DNA of 64,000 nt from Effrenium voratum (Eukaryota; Sar; Dinophyceae; Suessiales; Symbiodiniaceae): contig CAUJNA010002757.1 in assembly GCA_963377175.1 (NCBI GenBank), forward strand, positions 151,501 to 215,500. Reading direction: 5' to 3'. The position numbers were made by a program, and so were the translations under genes. Of the stretch, positions 32,070 to 44,880 are shown one piece after another (the stretch's first letter is position 1; each line of letters opens with the position of its first letter). Under the pieces are notes generated by a model that was not told the origin of the DNA, ran no database searches, and was given only the letters and a program-made list of their open reading frames with translations.

Positions 32070-35000
32070 GGGCTGGAAGCTTGTTAAAAGTGCCCCCTAA
32101 TAAGGATTCCAAGACTTTAGTAAGGGTTTAGTATTGGCTCAATTAAAAATCAATTGTGCAGAGTGGAAATCTGGTCCCGGGCCCCGGATTTCGATTTTTT
32201 TATTAATTGGGGTCATTCATTAATAGCGGGTGAGATTAGGATCCAACCCGTTCGCCCCACTGCTCCCCTTCTCCTGTTTCTCTGTGGCCATATGCGGAGG
32301 AAACCACAAACCGGGGGGGTGGGGAGTGGGGGTGGCTGCTGCAGGGGGGGGGGCTTCACATTGGTTCAGGGTTCCACCCGCAGATTTCAAAAGAACGCCT
32401 GCAAGAAGTTGCTGCAAGAAGTGCATTGAACATGACAATGGGAGGCATCTTGCAAGCTTTTCTGCTTTCTTTGGCAGATCTCGCAAGACTGGCGCGCAGT
32501 CCATTCGGACTAACGTCACCCTACTGCCAAGGCTTGCGGCTCGAAGTGAGAAGGCTCCCTCGAAAGGATCGCCAGGGAGCCTTTTGTTTTCCCGCTGGGA
32601 ACCCAGGATTTTTCCCGGCAACGAGGTGCTCCATTTTAGATCGAATCCTTGAGTTTTTGTTGGGGGGGAGCGTGGCCCGTCCTCCCTGTTGTCTTCGCCT
32701 CGTCGTCCTGTTGACAAGCCACCCATTTTCCCGCGGTTTTGCCAATCGTTTGAAGAGGAGGATCCCTGCTGCACGCAGCCAGGAGAAGCAGAATGCCCTC
32801 AACGAGGATGGGAGCGCCCATAACTAAACCCCCAGGTGGCAAGCGGGTTTCCCTGTGAAAGGCGGGTTGTTAAGCATATCTTAGGCATCACTTTTTGCAG
32901 GGATGCAAGGATACGTTTGGACCACCTTTACCGGTTGATTAGAGGACCCCTTTCTTTGCGTTCTTTGGAGGATGCTGGATGTAGCCTGTGAATCCTTTCT
33001 TGTCGAGGTGGAAGGGAAGATTTCAGAAGCCGGTTCCTTTGGAAAGAACCAACAAACTGGCAGGGACGCTGGCGTAGTGACCAGAAGTCTGTTTCCATTT
33101 GTATATGTACCAGGACTAGCATTTGTGAGCTTCAAGGTGACCATACCGTAGAAAAGCTCATATCAATTTCCTTTGGTGTTGCTTTGCTGTAGCCAGTAGA
33201 ACTCTCGGGGATTTGGAGCCTGTTAGGGGCCTGGGTTGATTGGCAAGAACGAAGCCCGAACCTGGGTTGCTTGCGATTGCATGTGGGTCTTTCGTGCCTT
33301 GGCATTGGCCTTGTCATTCCACCCCAAGTCCCTTCCGGAGGCCTTTGCTTTCCACCCTTGGGGATTTGTGCAATTCTCGGGTCGCCAATCTCCGTGACCT
33401 TGCCGGGCAATGCGGAACTGCTGTTGCAAGCTACCAGCCCCCCTTCTTGCCTGCAATTTGTTTTGCCAAAGGACACTGGGCGCACACCACCGGAATCCAA
33501 AACTACAATGTTTCAACTGGACATGGGCAGTTCGCTTGCGATCCAAGCGATTCTTCCCCCAAGACCACTTCTCGATTGAGAATGGCCTTGCCTAGAATCC
33601 CTCTGTGGTAAATGCACTATAATACGATTGTATTTTCAATAGTCGTGTAACTTCGATGAAAACTTGGCACTTCTAGTAATGTCGAATCTTTTCGGCCACA
33701 TAGGTATCGATAAAATTATTGACAACTAATTCGCTAGAAATATGTTGTCTCATTCCTCCGGGAAACATTGATTTTCTCGAATTCTACATGTCAGAATTTC
33801 ATTTCGGAGTGCATCACAGCAATAACAAATTTAGTATTGTTCTTGATGCATTTGTTTCTTAAGGATAAAACATCCACAGATACAACGGCTTCTTCTCATT
33901 CAATGTTGATCTCTGTCTCATTCAGAAAACCGAGCGGGTCCGGCGGTTGTCCTTTTTTTCCTCAACCGGGACATGGAGATTTAGAGCCTTGCTTCCATTT
34001 TGACTTTGGGGAAGCCAGTACTGGTAAATGGGAATTTGGTTTCGGCCGCCGCTTTTTTATTGTTGGGGGAATTTGGGGGATGTCTTCTTACCGAATGGTT
34101 GTGGAAAACCGTGTTGGGGCCAGTGACTGTAATAGGGAATCCCCTGGAAAGTGAAATAGTCATGGGATCAACCGCTTTGGGTGTGATTTTCGACCACCTT
34201 TTGACCCTTTGTTTGCGAAATGGGGCAACACAGGGACGCTTCAAAGAGGGTACTCACTGCCTGATTTCCTGGACTTTCGCAACTTTTTCCAAAGACATCT
34301 TTAGTGGAGTGAGTTTACCCTAGGGGGTTCCATCTAGGTGCCAAAGAAGTGCCTGCAGGTGCGTTCAAACGTCATGCGTTAAACGCGCTCGCGAGGTTCG
34401 GCTCTTGGCTTCGGTGTGCCATGAAAATGTGGTCGCGTACAAGGAGGCCCACCGATCATGGCTCGTTTCATCATGATGAGTTTGGAACTGGGGACGTCAA
34501 ACAGCAGGTTCGTGATTGGCAAAACAAGGCTTTTGTCGCACCCGGTGCTAACATGGCACGTATTTGCTTAGTTCCCCCCAAAAGAGATTGAAAAGGAGAT
34601 ACATGGCCCTTGTATAATTTCTAGACGTCCCAGTTTGCACCCAGGAAAGCTTGGAACGAGAACCCCATCCACATCTGTTCCAAAATTCACAGAGGTCCAG
34701 ACCCACCATTGAACACCCAGTCTTTGCTTGACTGTGTGGCAAGCAACGAGTCCTTCCGTGCTGATTCCGGCATGGTGACAAGCGGGTGCTGCCAGCATTT
34801 CTAGCGAGCTTGCATGCTGAAGCGATCAGTCAGAAACTCAACGGGGCAATTCTTCTCACTGTTTTCAGGGTACCTTTTTGAGGGCTGTTTTGCAGGGAAA
34901 CCAAGGTCACCTACCCTCTATTGCCAATGGTACAAACCATGACAAGCCTATGTGTTCGTGCGCAGGCGCTTCTCTTTGAAAGGGATCTCGACCCGAGGCA

Positions 35001-35262
35001 AATCGATTGCGCGTCAGCGACCTTTGAGCCTTCCCGGTGGCTCCAAAAGATAGCTCCCTAGGTTAAGTGCGTCTTTTCTTTTCAAAGCACGCATTTCCTT
35101 GGGTTTCAACAAGTGTTTCCTAGGGGTCAACAAGCGTTTCCTGCACGAGGCGTTCCAAGGACATGTTCCCCTAGGTTTAGCTTGTCCTCGGGAGTTGCTT
35201 GAAAGCACATGTCGCCTTGGCTACCTCCGACCTAAGCCACATGGGACCTCTGCCAATGTTAG
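32070..35262. other. no firm gene; weak exon candidates
   Basis: Open stretches with some protein character lie at about 32393-32590 (ERLQEVAARSALNMTMGGIL) and 33271-33579 (LPGNAELLLQATSPPSCL). At the latter two frames are open together, so neither can be chosen. A shortened inverted-repeat element (CTCACTGCCTGATTTCCTGG ... GAGTGAG) lies at 34253-34313. Confidence 0.3.
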
Positions 35263-35363
35263 CTCACTTCCTGAGTTCATGAACTTTAAACTTTTTGGGA
35301 AGACCATTTTAGTGGTAAATATAAAGTTAGAACTTTTTTTGGGCCATCCACTCAGCAAGTGAG
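35263..35363. mobile_element. 101-bp inverted-repeat (MITE-like) element with TTAG duplication
   Basis: Starts CTCACTTCCTGAG, ends CTCAGCAAGTGAG (12 of 13 complementary), and is flanked on both sides by TTAG. The interior is AT-rich without coding. Confidence 0.75.
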
Positions 35364-36029
35364 TTAGTGACCATCAAAACCCGGGCAAGTCAATTTTAGT
35401 AAGGGACAGTCCCAGCCATGGTGTGGATATCCACCCTCTTGATTCTTTAGTCGACCACTTTAACACCAGGCTTTAATTGTGTCTCACTTGCTTGGGCCAT
35501 GATCCAACGACTCTTTTTTTTTCTTCCTTGGGGTTGCTAAAAAGATGGTCATCAACCTCTGAGTTTTAGACTGGTTTGAGTGTGAGGCTCGGTTGTTCGC
35601 CAGGCCTTTTGGGATGACAAGACCCGGTGCCTTTGCATCGTCCAGGAGTGTGCCGATGTACGGGGCTTACTTTGGAAAGGCTGGTTCAAGATGAGCCTCC
35701 TTGTAGGGCATGGAACATGCTGCTCGTCAAAGTTTGGAATATGCTTGGCCATCCACTCCGGCAATTCTGCACATCAGCTTGTTTCAATTGGACCGCAAAT
35801 TGCCAACAGCATGAGACCATGTCTGCACAGCCAAATCAAGCTGCCAGGTCAAGGACGAGGCGTTGCCTCGCACGAAGGCGCGAAAACGAGCAACAAACAA
35901 TTGAGCAACCAACTATTGTCGTCAAGTCTTATTCGCAGCATTGTTGTGCATGTCATGCAACACCAAAAACGCAAGTACAGAAAGCGTCATGAGAAATATG
36001 TGCACGCGGAAAGTATCCGAGCTACCAAG
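35364..36029. other. no recognised gene
   Basis: Plus-strand open stretches (35627-35992 and 35691-36161) run into the repeat block and lack recognisable motifs. Confidence 0.35.
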
Positions 36030-36560
36030 CACCAGCAGGGAGTGCGGAGACAAGTAAGGATACCAGGGCCGAGTCAGCAAGCGCCAGCAAGGAGACGAGT
36101 AGGAAGACGAGTCCGGAGAGACAAGCTGCGACAAAGTCCGCGTCACCACGCATGCGCATGAAGACAAGGGGGGAGACAAGCAGTGACAAGGATCGGTTTG
36201 TTAAGCATTTTGAAGCACAAGCAGGGAGACAAGTGGGGAGACAAGGCGTGACAAGGCCGAGTCAGCAGCGCAAGCAGGGAGACAAGTAGGGAGACAAGCT
36301 GTGACAAGGCCCGCGTCACCACGCATGCGCATGAAGACAAGCGGGGACACAAGCAGTGACAAGGATCGGTTTGTTAAGCATTTTGAAGCACAAGCAGCGA
36401 GACAAGTGGGGCGTGACAAGGCCGAGTCAACAAGCGCCAGCAGGGAGACAAGTAGGGAGACAAGCCGTGACAAGGCCCGCGTCACCACGCATGCGCGTGA
36501 AGACAAGCGGGGAGACAAGCAGTGACAAGGTCCGAGTCGCCAAGCATCCCCAAGCACAAG
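36030..36560. repeat. ~170-bp GACAAGCGGGGA repeat block, left
   Basis: CGTCACCACGCATGCGC starts near 36141, 36314 and 36480 (spacing 173 and 166). Within each unit GGGAGACAAG words recur at 12-30 bp. A related block in the same orientation lies at 38500-38930, on the other side of the transposase. Confidence 0.9.
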
Positions 36561-36719
36561 CAAAAAGGCTTAAAATCGAATTTAATCCTGTACGCGTTCA
36601 GCAGGGCCTGCTGATGGAGATCGGATTAAACTCGAACTTAAGCTGGCGAAGCAGATCTGGGAAAAGCGCCGGTTCAGACAGCCCTCACGGATTCTCGTCG
36701 TGTCTCTGGCAGCTTCTAT

Positions 36720-38490
36720 GGCTAAGGCAACGGTTTCTTATCCCGATCAAGTTCGCGCTTGGCGCGCTTCACGGGACTTGCTTCGCACACAGGCGCCTTC
36801 AGCGGCCGCGTGGCTTCATAATGCCGGCCTTTGTAAAAGGCCAACACCACAGGCTGCCCCCATGCAGAACATTCTATACAGGCTCGTTGGGTTGAACTCA
36901 AAGACATGGTCGGGTCCTCAAGTGGCATCACTCACAACCCTCAGGGGCCGAAGAAGGAGATGGGCTGCAGCCATGCATACACACCATCTCGAGAGAGGTT
37001 GCGCAGGTACTCATTGTATGTTGTCCAGTGCGTGTCAAACCAAGGGCCAAATTCTCGAGGAAAGGTCCTCAGGTAGTTGCAAACTTCTGCCGGCAAGGCG
37101 TCATGCCCAAGCGGCAGCTCGGCCGAGAAGGCAAGCGCGATGAAAAAGCAGTTGCCCTCCGCAGCCGTATCCAAGCGCTCATAGCCCCAAGCTGCTAGGC
37201 GCTTGGACACCAAGCTCCGGCTCTCTGCCAAGTGGCTTTCATGCCATTTTCAGCTGAATTTCATCAAAATCTTCCGCGGTGCTTTCAGACAATGAGCGCA
37301 GGTGCCCACAGCTCTTCCTGTCTTGCCTGGTCACGGAACTTCAAGAAATGCTGTTTGCAGAAGTTTCCCTCCACCCGGGCTCTCCGGCACCGAGCGCCTT
37401 TCGTGGTTGGGGCCAAGCAGCACTTTGTGGCATCCTTCTCGGCCAGCTCGCAGTGCATGTAAGCAGGCTCCTAGCAGGACAGGCAGGAAAGCCTTATCTT
37501 CAACAGCAACCCCGGGAAACTGGATATAGGTCAGTGGAAGCCTATGTTTTTTTCGGCACCCAACACCTGCCTTACCATCAGGGCAATCCAGGAAGTAGCA
37601 CCTTGATATCCTTGACAGGAAGTTGAAGCGGCGCAGGTCTCTCACCTTCCGGCGCTTCTGGGGCCGCAAGCATCGCTTTGGTTCGCTCTGACTTTTGCCC
37701 CTTTGGCTTTCTCTTGGAAGCCTTCGCTGGCCGAGAGCTTGAAGGACCCTGGGGAACCAACCAGACAAAACCACGAAAATACAGCAACATGCACGCCGGT
37801 GTAGCAGGAGCAGGCAAAGAAGCCATACGAAATCTTGATGCCCCAGCTCTTGGCAGCGTCTAAATACAGCTGCGCTGCCAAGTGCTGCGACAGCTCATCC
37901 TCGCTGTTGGCCAAGACAAAAATGGTTGGCAGAAACCGCATCCCAGGCCCATGCTTCTGCATCACTAGCCCCACGGGCCCCACTGAGCCCAGCAGGAGGC
38001 CATGACTGTTGGTCTTGAAGGTCCAATCCAGCAAAAAACACTCCAAATTGGAGCCCTGCATGCGCTCATCAATCAGCTCCTTCAAGCTGAAGGCTATGAG
38101 TGCCCGATCGTCCTCGCAAACGCAATGGACATCCTTGGGAGGGTTCGACACAAAAGCCCGGAGGGCCCCCAAGCACGCAATGCTCTTCCCGCTGCGAGTT
38201 GCCCCTTGCTTTGGTCGCATGTTCTTCAACTGGACCTGGTCAGGGCGAAGCTCAGGTGGCACGCCAGCTTCCCGCATGGCTTTCAAAGCTCTAGCCGGTG
38301 TGTAGTCTTTGGCGTAAGCCCGTGAATGAAAGCACTTCAGTCGCGTCACATCCTTGTCGCCAGCGCACACCCCAGTCGTCTCAACTTTGAGGTGGCCCTC
38401 TCTCAGTGAAAAGCACCTCTGCTTTGTGCAACTCGCACAGGGACTGCGTCTGCCAATCAGTGTGGGCACACCTTTGTCTGAGGAGCCCAT
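36720..38490 (-). pseudogene. MULE-type transposase with C-terminal OTU domain, frameshifted
   Basis: Read on the minus strand. The N-terminal part is a long open frame (38490-37642 with start MGSSDKGVPTLIGRRS; the upstream 36 codons belong to the repeat). It has CASCTKQRC, LLDWTFKTNSHGLLLG (first DDE-type aspartate, about 38030) and GMRFLPTIFVLANSEDE, all typical of MULE transposases. Frame then shifts several times. A Cys/His cluster (MHCELAEKDATKCC ... GNFCKQH, about 37455-37340) follows. Next is an OTU cysteine-protease domain: RLDTAAEGNCFFIALAF (catalytic Cys near 37150) and, after another shift, PVVLAFYKGRHYEAT (catalytic His near 36820). The second and third catalytic acids of the transposase were not found. 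The shifts indicate decay, but small introns cannot be excluded. It sits between blocks of 170-bp repeats. Confidence 0.72.
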
Positions 38491-38499
38491 GAGAGTCTT

Positions 38500-38935
38500 G
38501 TGAGCTTTAAGCAGGGAGACAAGCGGGGAGACAAGGCGTGACAAGGCTGAGTCAGCAAGCGCAAACAGGGAGACAATGGGAGACAAGTAGGGAGACAAGC
38601 CGTGACAAGGCCCGCGTCACCACGCATGCGCATGAAGAGAAGCGGGGAGACAAGCAGTGACCAGGTTCGAGTCGCCAAGCGTCACCAAGCACAAGGGAGA
38701 CAAGTGGGAAGACCAGTGGGAGAAAGATGACGAGACAAGCCGTCACAAGGCCCAAGTCATTTGGGCGACAGGTGGGGAGACAGGTGGGGAGAGAGGCCGT
38801 GACAAGGTCCAAGTTACCAAGCACAAGCGGGGGAGACGAGCGCCGTGACAAGTTCCAAGTCAGCAAGCACAACAAAGAGAGAATTAGGGAGACAAGAGGG
38901 GAGGCAAGCCGGGAAATAGCAGGTACCGGCGGCAA
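38500..38935. repeat. ~170-bp GACAAGCGGGGA repeat block, right
   Basis: Same family and orientation as 36030-36560 (GTCACCACGCATGCGCATGA at about 38606), more diverged towards its right end. Confidence 0.85.
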
Positions 38936-40050
38936 ACCATCACGTGACTGGGAGCAATTCTTTGCATCGATGGGGCAGCTAAGCTAGCGGGGAAAAGAGT
39001 GGCCCTGGAAAATTGCGACACAAAGGGGTGCCAGTAGAGCTGGCGTAGCCGGTGGACGGAAGTTTCAAAACATAGAAGTTATAGTTATCTTTTCTATACT
39101 GGTGTCCTTCTTTTTAGCGCTTTATCTTTATCTTTCTTTATCTCTCTCGCTCTCTCTCTCTCTCCCTTTCTCTTTTTCAGTTTTCCCTTCAAGCCTCAAA
39201 ATGGGCGGTGTCCTGTTGGCCCCTTTGTCAGCCAACCTATCAGTGGGCCAACCTAACAGTGGGCCCACAAACTCAGAGACACAGACACGGACACACCACA
39301 CATGTCCATATAGGGAGTCCTGACTTTGCAGTTGGGGACACTTTCCAAAACATGAGCCTTCTTGTTTCAAAACCTCACCAGGATTAGGCCACCTCCAGCA
39401 AGTTACGTCTTCATATGTGGCTCTGTCCTAAACGATATAGAACCCCAAGAATGGTTGCTTTCCCCGTAGTTTCCTTTCAGCCAACTCAAAGGGGGAAGCC
39501 TCAAAAAAGAGAAGCCCATGTTGAACCGGAGAGCTTACGCTGGATCGTGCTGAGGCCGGCGACTTGCTGCAGCAGATCAATCGCTGCAAGCAAGAGCGAG
39601 CCTACCTTCGAGAGGCGAGTTCGAAACCGCTCGGTCGCTTCCCCAGTTGACTGTGACGGATCCAGTTGAGGTTGCTAGTTCACTCAGTTGAGGGTTTTAC
39701 GCGGCTCGGATCCATTTAGTGTTTGTGCCTGTGACGGATCTGTTTAGGCCCATAGTGGCATTTGTTAGGCCCATGGCATGCTGGGAAGAAACACAGCGTT
39801 TACGAATGTCCTGTTTATGGCTCGGGAGAAAAGTGCGTTTTTGCAGCGCAGTAAAATCATGGAAAAAAAAGCAATCTGGCGGACAAAAAGCTCAGGCAAG
39901 TCGTCTCCTTTCATTTCCCCCTCAGGATTGTGTTTTTGTTTCTTTCTTTTTGTTGGTTCGTCGAAGTTTTCTCCTGCATTTGCGGAGTCGAAAAAGCATT
40001 CCCGGACTTCCTCTCAGTCGTCCCTCTCTGCTCCGAGATGGTCATCTGGG
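38936..40050. other. no recognised gene; CT microsatellite
   Basis: A CTCT tract lies at about 39142-39172. A short duplication of CAACCTA.CAGTGGGCC lies near 39235-39260, and GACGGATC.AGTT/GTTT words recur at 39656 and 39732. No exon is supported. Confidence 0.35.
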
Positions 40051-40054
40051 GAAC

Positions 40055-40350
40055 TAGGGAAACACCGAGGGGATGATAGGGGAATACCAGGGGGAATACA
40101 AAGGGAAATACTTGGAGAATACTAGGGGAATACTGGCAGACTGCTAGGGGTATACCAAGAAAGTAGTAAGGAATACTAGGGCTGTACTAGGGGTACCTCA
40201 GAGAATACAAATCTAGGGGTAAGAGAACACTGAAGGAATAGGGGTACTAGGAGTACTAAGGGAATGCTTGGGAAGTGCTAAGAGCGAATTGTAGGAACAT
40301 AGTAGGGAAATACTGAGGGAAAAGCTTGGGGAATATGTAGGGAGGTGGCT
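40055..40350. repeat. degenerate AATACTAGGGG repeats
   Basis: GGGGAATAC, ATACTAGGGG and GGTACTAGG words recur at about 12-18 bp. This is an old tandem array. Confidence 0.7.
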
Positions 40351-41985
40351 ACCCAGTGCAATTCGAGCGCAATACGCAAAATTGTTTCCTGCACGTGTAG
40401 ATGAACCCTTCGGAGGTGGCTATCACTTTTGTGGGGGGGACACCCCCCAAAAGTGAAATCGGGTTTATTAAATTGGGGTCAGCCTTCCCGCCTGGATACA
40501 TGTGTCGAGCTCCACACTTTCAATACGTCGCTCAGTATTTACTGTGTGTATGGCGAGTATCCCCCCCCTTTTCCTTTTGGTAATTTGATGAATGTGCCTC
40601 GTGCCATTCCCTTTAGAACAGTAGATGGCAGAAGTATTCACCGTGGTTCACATGTTGATGTAAACCCCTTGAAAGGTCCGTCCCTTCCAGGATCACCTCT
40701 GTCAGGACCCCTCGCCATCCTGTATTTCTGGCTTTGGTCTAGACTGGGAGCGTTGCAAAGGAGCACCACAGTTCTTGGTTGTTACAACCAGATAGACTCA
40801 TCCAGTCATATCACTTGCGCTACTTTGTGCAGACAATTCCCGTTCCCGGATGGTGCAGCTTTTTAAGCCAACCAATTGTTGGAGATAATTTTTGGGGAAG
40901 CAACGGGACACCCACTTTGGAGGTTCCATCTCATCTCTCACTTGGAAAACCCAAATCGAGCTCGCCTGCTCACTCGCTAGGCGGACGTGTGGCGCTACCT
41001 GGATGGAATGTGTCAAGGTTTGAAGGCGGGTATTGTGCTGGCGCCTGTTTTTGGCCATCGTGGAGGATATATTTGGGCCACTTTCTTCAACCATCAGCTG
41101 ATTTAGAGCTTCAAACCAGTTGTTGTTTGATGCATCCTTTGAGGAAGCCTTTTCAGTGACACCCTGTAAATTAACATGGGACACCTTCTTTCTATATCTC
41201 AGCAAGGGGCTTAGCAATCCGGAGTTAAATTAATATGAGGGCTGCTCCTTTTCCCTTCACATTGCCCAACCTCAAGTTACTGTAGGCAAACAAACATAAT
41301 CCACGATGGGTTGCATGTGATTGTTCCCTCGGAAGTGCCAGCCAGGTTTTCCACGCAACACCGCAAACTGTCAAGGTTCGCACTTGTGGAGCTCTCGATG
41401 CTGACATACTTATTCAGAACCCACTTGCAAGGGGGGCTCCTACAAACCTGACTATTTGGGCCATCTGGATCCTCCCATAACTCCCCATGGCCCTGAATCA
41501 GCATTGAAAATGCACTGCTCTTTGTTTGCCCCTATACGGACATGTCAGCTTCACCAATGAACCGGCGTCTTTTTGGCATGTTTGACCGTGGGGCTTTTTA
41601 CCAATGACTTGGCAGATAAGAACGCGTGTCCAGACTGTCGGAGGAATAAGTGAACATGCTGAGAAAGATGGATTGTGCCTTTGGCCCCCTGTAGCAAGTT
41701 GCGCTATTGCTCACCTACACGTGGCTTTCAACTTACGTGTTTGAACTTCTCCTTGAAGTTGCAACAAGTTCGGGCCGGTCAGCTCGCCCCCCAAGGAACA
41801 TGAGCTGCAAGTCTGATGAATCAGCCTATGTGTATTTAACTAGCTTAGCAATGTGGTGGTAAAACGAGTGAAAGCTATGATGCAGGTCTCTTGCTTGGGG
41901 ATCCAATTCTTGTTTCAGGTTTTGAAAGTATCGTCGACGAATCCGAGGTCCTCAACCGTCCAAATTCACATGCCATGCTTTGGCG
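40351..41985. other. no firm gene; dispersed repeat copy
   Basis: GGGTTTATTAAATTGGGGTC then AGCCT (40459-40485) is a copy of a dispersed sequence also seen at 43047-43075 (GGGTTTATCAATTCGGGGTC then AGCAT). Open stretch 41891-41985 (GFESIVDESEVLNRPNSH), after a CAG acceptor, could be an upstream kinase exon but is not assignable. Confidence 0.3.
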
Positions 41986-41990
41986 CCGGA

Positions 41991-42057
41991 AGACGTCTCA
42001 CGAGATGTTGCCAGGCCTTGCACGACCTTCGCATCCTCCATCGAGATTTGAAATGCC
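41991..42057 (+). CDS. NEK-type protein kinase exon: catalytic loop
   Basis: The frame reads CQALHDLRILHRDLKC, with HRDLK at 42039-42053. This is the Ser/Thr kinase catalytic loop (Asp as catalytic base, Lys contacting phosphate), preceded by the usual (A)LHxxxIL helix end. The 5' boundary is uncertain (CCAG at 42011-42014 or further upstream), and the 3' boundary is just after AAATGC, where the frame loses kinase character. It agrees in strand and domain order with exons at 46239 and 47840. The exon for the intervening NxxL segment was not located. NEK kinases act in cilia, centrosomes and mitosis; a specific role here is unknown. Confidence 0.6.
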
Positions 42058-42059
42058 GG

Positions 42060-43335
42060 AGACTCAGTCCAAGGCCTTTGTTCAATGTTCAAGGGACCAA
42101 GCATGAGCAAGGAAGGTATATGCTATAAGTGGCAAAATGACTACTGGTATACTCCTTGAATCATGGATAGATATGGTGTTTAAGTACCCCGCAACCACAT
42201 TCCAATTATTTAGGCCCTTATATGCCCTTCCTCCCGCTAACGTGGCACTCACCAAAGCTGTCACACGACGCCGTTGAGCTTGCCAACGCAGGTTGGGTGG
42301 GCACACCTCACGGATGAACTGCAATGCAGTTAACCTGCAAATGCACAATTTCACTTGGTCAAAAACACAGGGCCCTACAAGCTCGGCTTGGTGGAAATTG
42401 ATATGCAAGGTGCCTTCCGGCAAGAGCCATGTTAAGAAAAAGGCGACACTTGCCGCATTTGTCTAAGCACTAAATCGGCCATGTGTCTGGTTGGTCCGAA
42501 AAGGCAACCACAATGAGGATCGATATACTTGCAGAGACATAAATTGTAGTGTAGATGGACAAATCCTGCACCAGTTGTACCAATCACAGTACTGTATTCA
42601 AAGAGTTTCATCCGTCCCGACTGGTGCCTAGCGTGGATGCTGCAGCCCTATGTAAAACACGGGGAGGTACACATCTGTCTATTTCAAACAGGGGCCTCTT
42701 GAACTTGTGGTTGGTTCTTTGCCTTCCTTGTCAACCACCCTAAAAAGAGTATCCTCAAAAAGGGACACAAATCAAGAAAAGGCGTGCGAAGATTCGTTCA
42801 GAGCCGAGGTGCCAACGTCTTTCTCAGCCATTCACGTGAAGGGCAGGGGCCCTTAAGGGCCACAATGCGTGCCGTGATGAGGCCCGTTCGAAAGATCACA
42901 ACATCAATTTCTAGCTAGTAGTGATCTTTAAAACCAGGGGAAATACCTGATAAAGCAGAACCTCTGGTTAATTTTGACCGGGGGTGTCCACCCTTTAGCC
43001 CTTTTAACAGGGGGTCATCTCTTTTGGAGGGGAAGATCTCCCTAGCAGGATGGGTTTATCAATTCGGGGTCAGCATTGCACCTAGGAATCACCTGGGTGC
43101 AGGTTGTGACAACGGTTGTGATGGCCTGCCAGCATTCTGAGACCAGACCCCGCGAAAGCCAACCATGGCCCTTCGAGTGTTAGCCATGGAACCAGTTTTG
43201 TTAGTAGGGGGTGGGGGGCCCTCCAATAGTGGGTTGAATCCCCACCAAGGGGACATTTGCAGGGATGCGTAAAAATAGGAGTACCGCCATAAATCGCATT
43301 TTAGCGGTTGGTGTTCCTTTAAACCCACCTCTAAA
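42060..43335. other. intron-like sequence, no recognised exon
   Basis: Contains the dispersed repeat copy at 43047 and GGGGGT words, with no exon recognised. Confidence 0.35.
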
Positions 43336-43339
43336 AGGG

Positions 43340-44335
43340 CACCTTCAAGAACATGCACACAACACAACACAATGCACCGCAACACAACACAACACAACCC
43401 CAGGCAGCACAATGCAACACAACCAAAGCAACGCAACACAAAACAATGCTACGCAAGCCAGCAAAGCGCAACACAACTCAACGCAACGCGACCCAACAAA
43501 ACGCAACACAATACAACACAACGCAGCGCAAAGCAACACCACAAAACGTAACCACAACGAAACGCAACACAACACAACGCGACCCGCAGGAAAAACGCAC
43601 CGCACTACACCACAACGCAACACACCGCACCGCACCACAACACAACACAACCCCAGGCAGAACAATGCAACACAACCAAAGCAACGCAACGCCACGCAAG
43701 CCAGCAAAGCGCAATACAACGCGACGCATCGCAACCCAACAAAACGCAACGCAACACGACGCAACACAACGCAGCGCAAATCAACACCACAAAACGTAAC
43801 GCAACCCAACAAAAGCACAACGAAACGCAACACAACGCAACGCGACCCGCAGAAAAAAACGCACCGCAACACACCACAACACAACGCACCGCACCACAAC
43901 ACAACACAACCCCGGGCAGCACAATGCAACACAACCAAAGCAACGCAACACAACGCAACGCCACGCAAGCCAGCAAAACGCACACAAAGCAACGCCACGC
44001 GACACAACAAAGCGCAACGCAACACAACGCAACACCACACAATGCAACATAAGGCAGTGCAAAGCGACACGGCAAAACGTCATGCAACCCAACAAAACGC
44101 GACGCAACACACCACAATACAACCCACCGCAACGCACTACACCACTCCACGCCACAACAGAATACAACGCACCTCAACACAAGCCCAAGGCAGCACCATG
44201 TAACGCAACTAAAGCAACACAACACCACGCAATGCAACCCGACAAATCGCAACGCAGCGCAATGCAACACGACGCAACGCGACACAACGCAGCGCAAAGC
44301 AACACAGCGCAGCATGACACAACCTGACAATTACA
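43340..44335. repeat. CAACN (CAACA/CAACG) array with ~255-bp higher-order unit
   Basis: Pentamer-like CAACA, CAACG and CAAAG words fill about 1 kb. The landmark CCCCAGGCAGCACAATGCAA recurs near 43401, 43654, 43913 and (diverged) 44186, a period of 253-273 bp. ORFs of Asn/Thr/Gln or Cys/Val/Leu composition are shadows. Confidence 0.92.
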
Positions 44336-44629
44336 GGGATTTGGCAAAGTCGTGCCTCCGTTTGAGGCCTTGCTTCAATTCCATGGGGGAGAGGGTTTCG
44401 AAGAAGTCGTGCCTTTTTCTAAAACGCATAGGAAACTCTGCATGTTTGAAGGGATAGGCTTTTGGGAGGCATTGCGGTTGAAAATGGTTATTCCGTTGCG
44501 TTTAGCATAGTTTGTGCATATTCTATCTTACAATGTGTTTCGCAATCTTGACATGACTTCTCTTTTGCTGCAGATGGTTCGAGTCGGCGCCTTGCTTTCA
44601 TTTCCTCTCACCTGGACTAACCTGGCGTG

Positions 44630-44880
44630 CGTGCAGGGCTGAGCGGGTGCGCTTGGGCGGGGGTGCTTACCATTGGGCTGGCGCGTGTGCGGTGCTGAGC
44701 GGGTGTGTGGGCGGGCATGCTTGCCATTTGGCTGGCGTGTACGCACGGCTGAGCGGGCGAGCCTGAGAGGCTGGCGTTCGCAGGTGCGGAAGTGAGTCGA
44801 AATGTGGGTGTGGAAGTGAGTTGCTGGGAGCGGGTGCGGAAGTGAGTGAACTTGTGAGCGCGGGTTCGGCACATGTGGGC
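44630..44880. repeat. GC-rich imperfect repeats
   Basis: Two copies of a ~70-bp unit (GGGCTGAGCGGGTG ... TTGCCATTTGGCTGGCG), then three copies of GTGCGGAAGTGAGT-like words. A small GATCTCGTTTTG triplication follows at 44908-44938. Confidence 0.75.

Noticed and set aside
37642..38598. Intact 318-codon transposase gene
   Set aside because: The first 36 codons belong to the 170-bp repeat, and the frame loses transposase similarity after the LANSEDE region. Later domains lie in other frames, so it is a decayed gene.
36030..38935. The 170-bp repeat blocks as long terminal repeats of a retroelement
   Set aside because: Each block is internally tandem, the blocks differ in length, there is no reverse transcriptase or primer site, and the enclosed gene is a DNA transposase on the minus strand.
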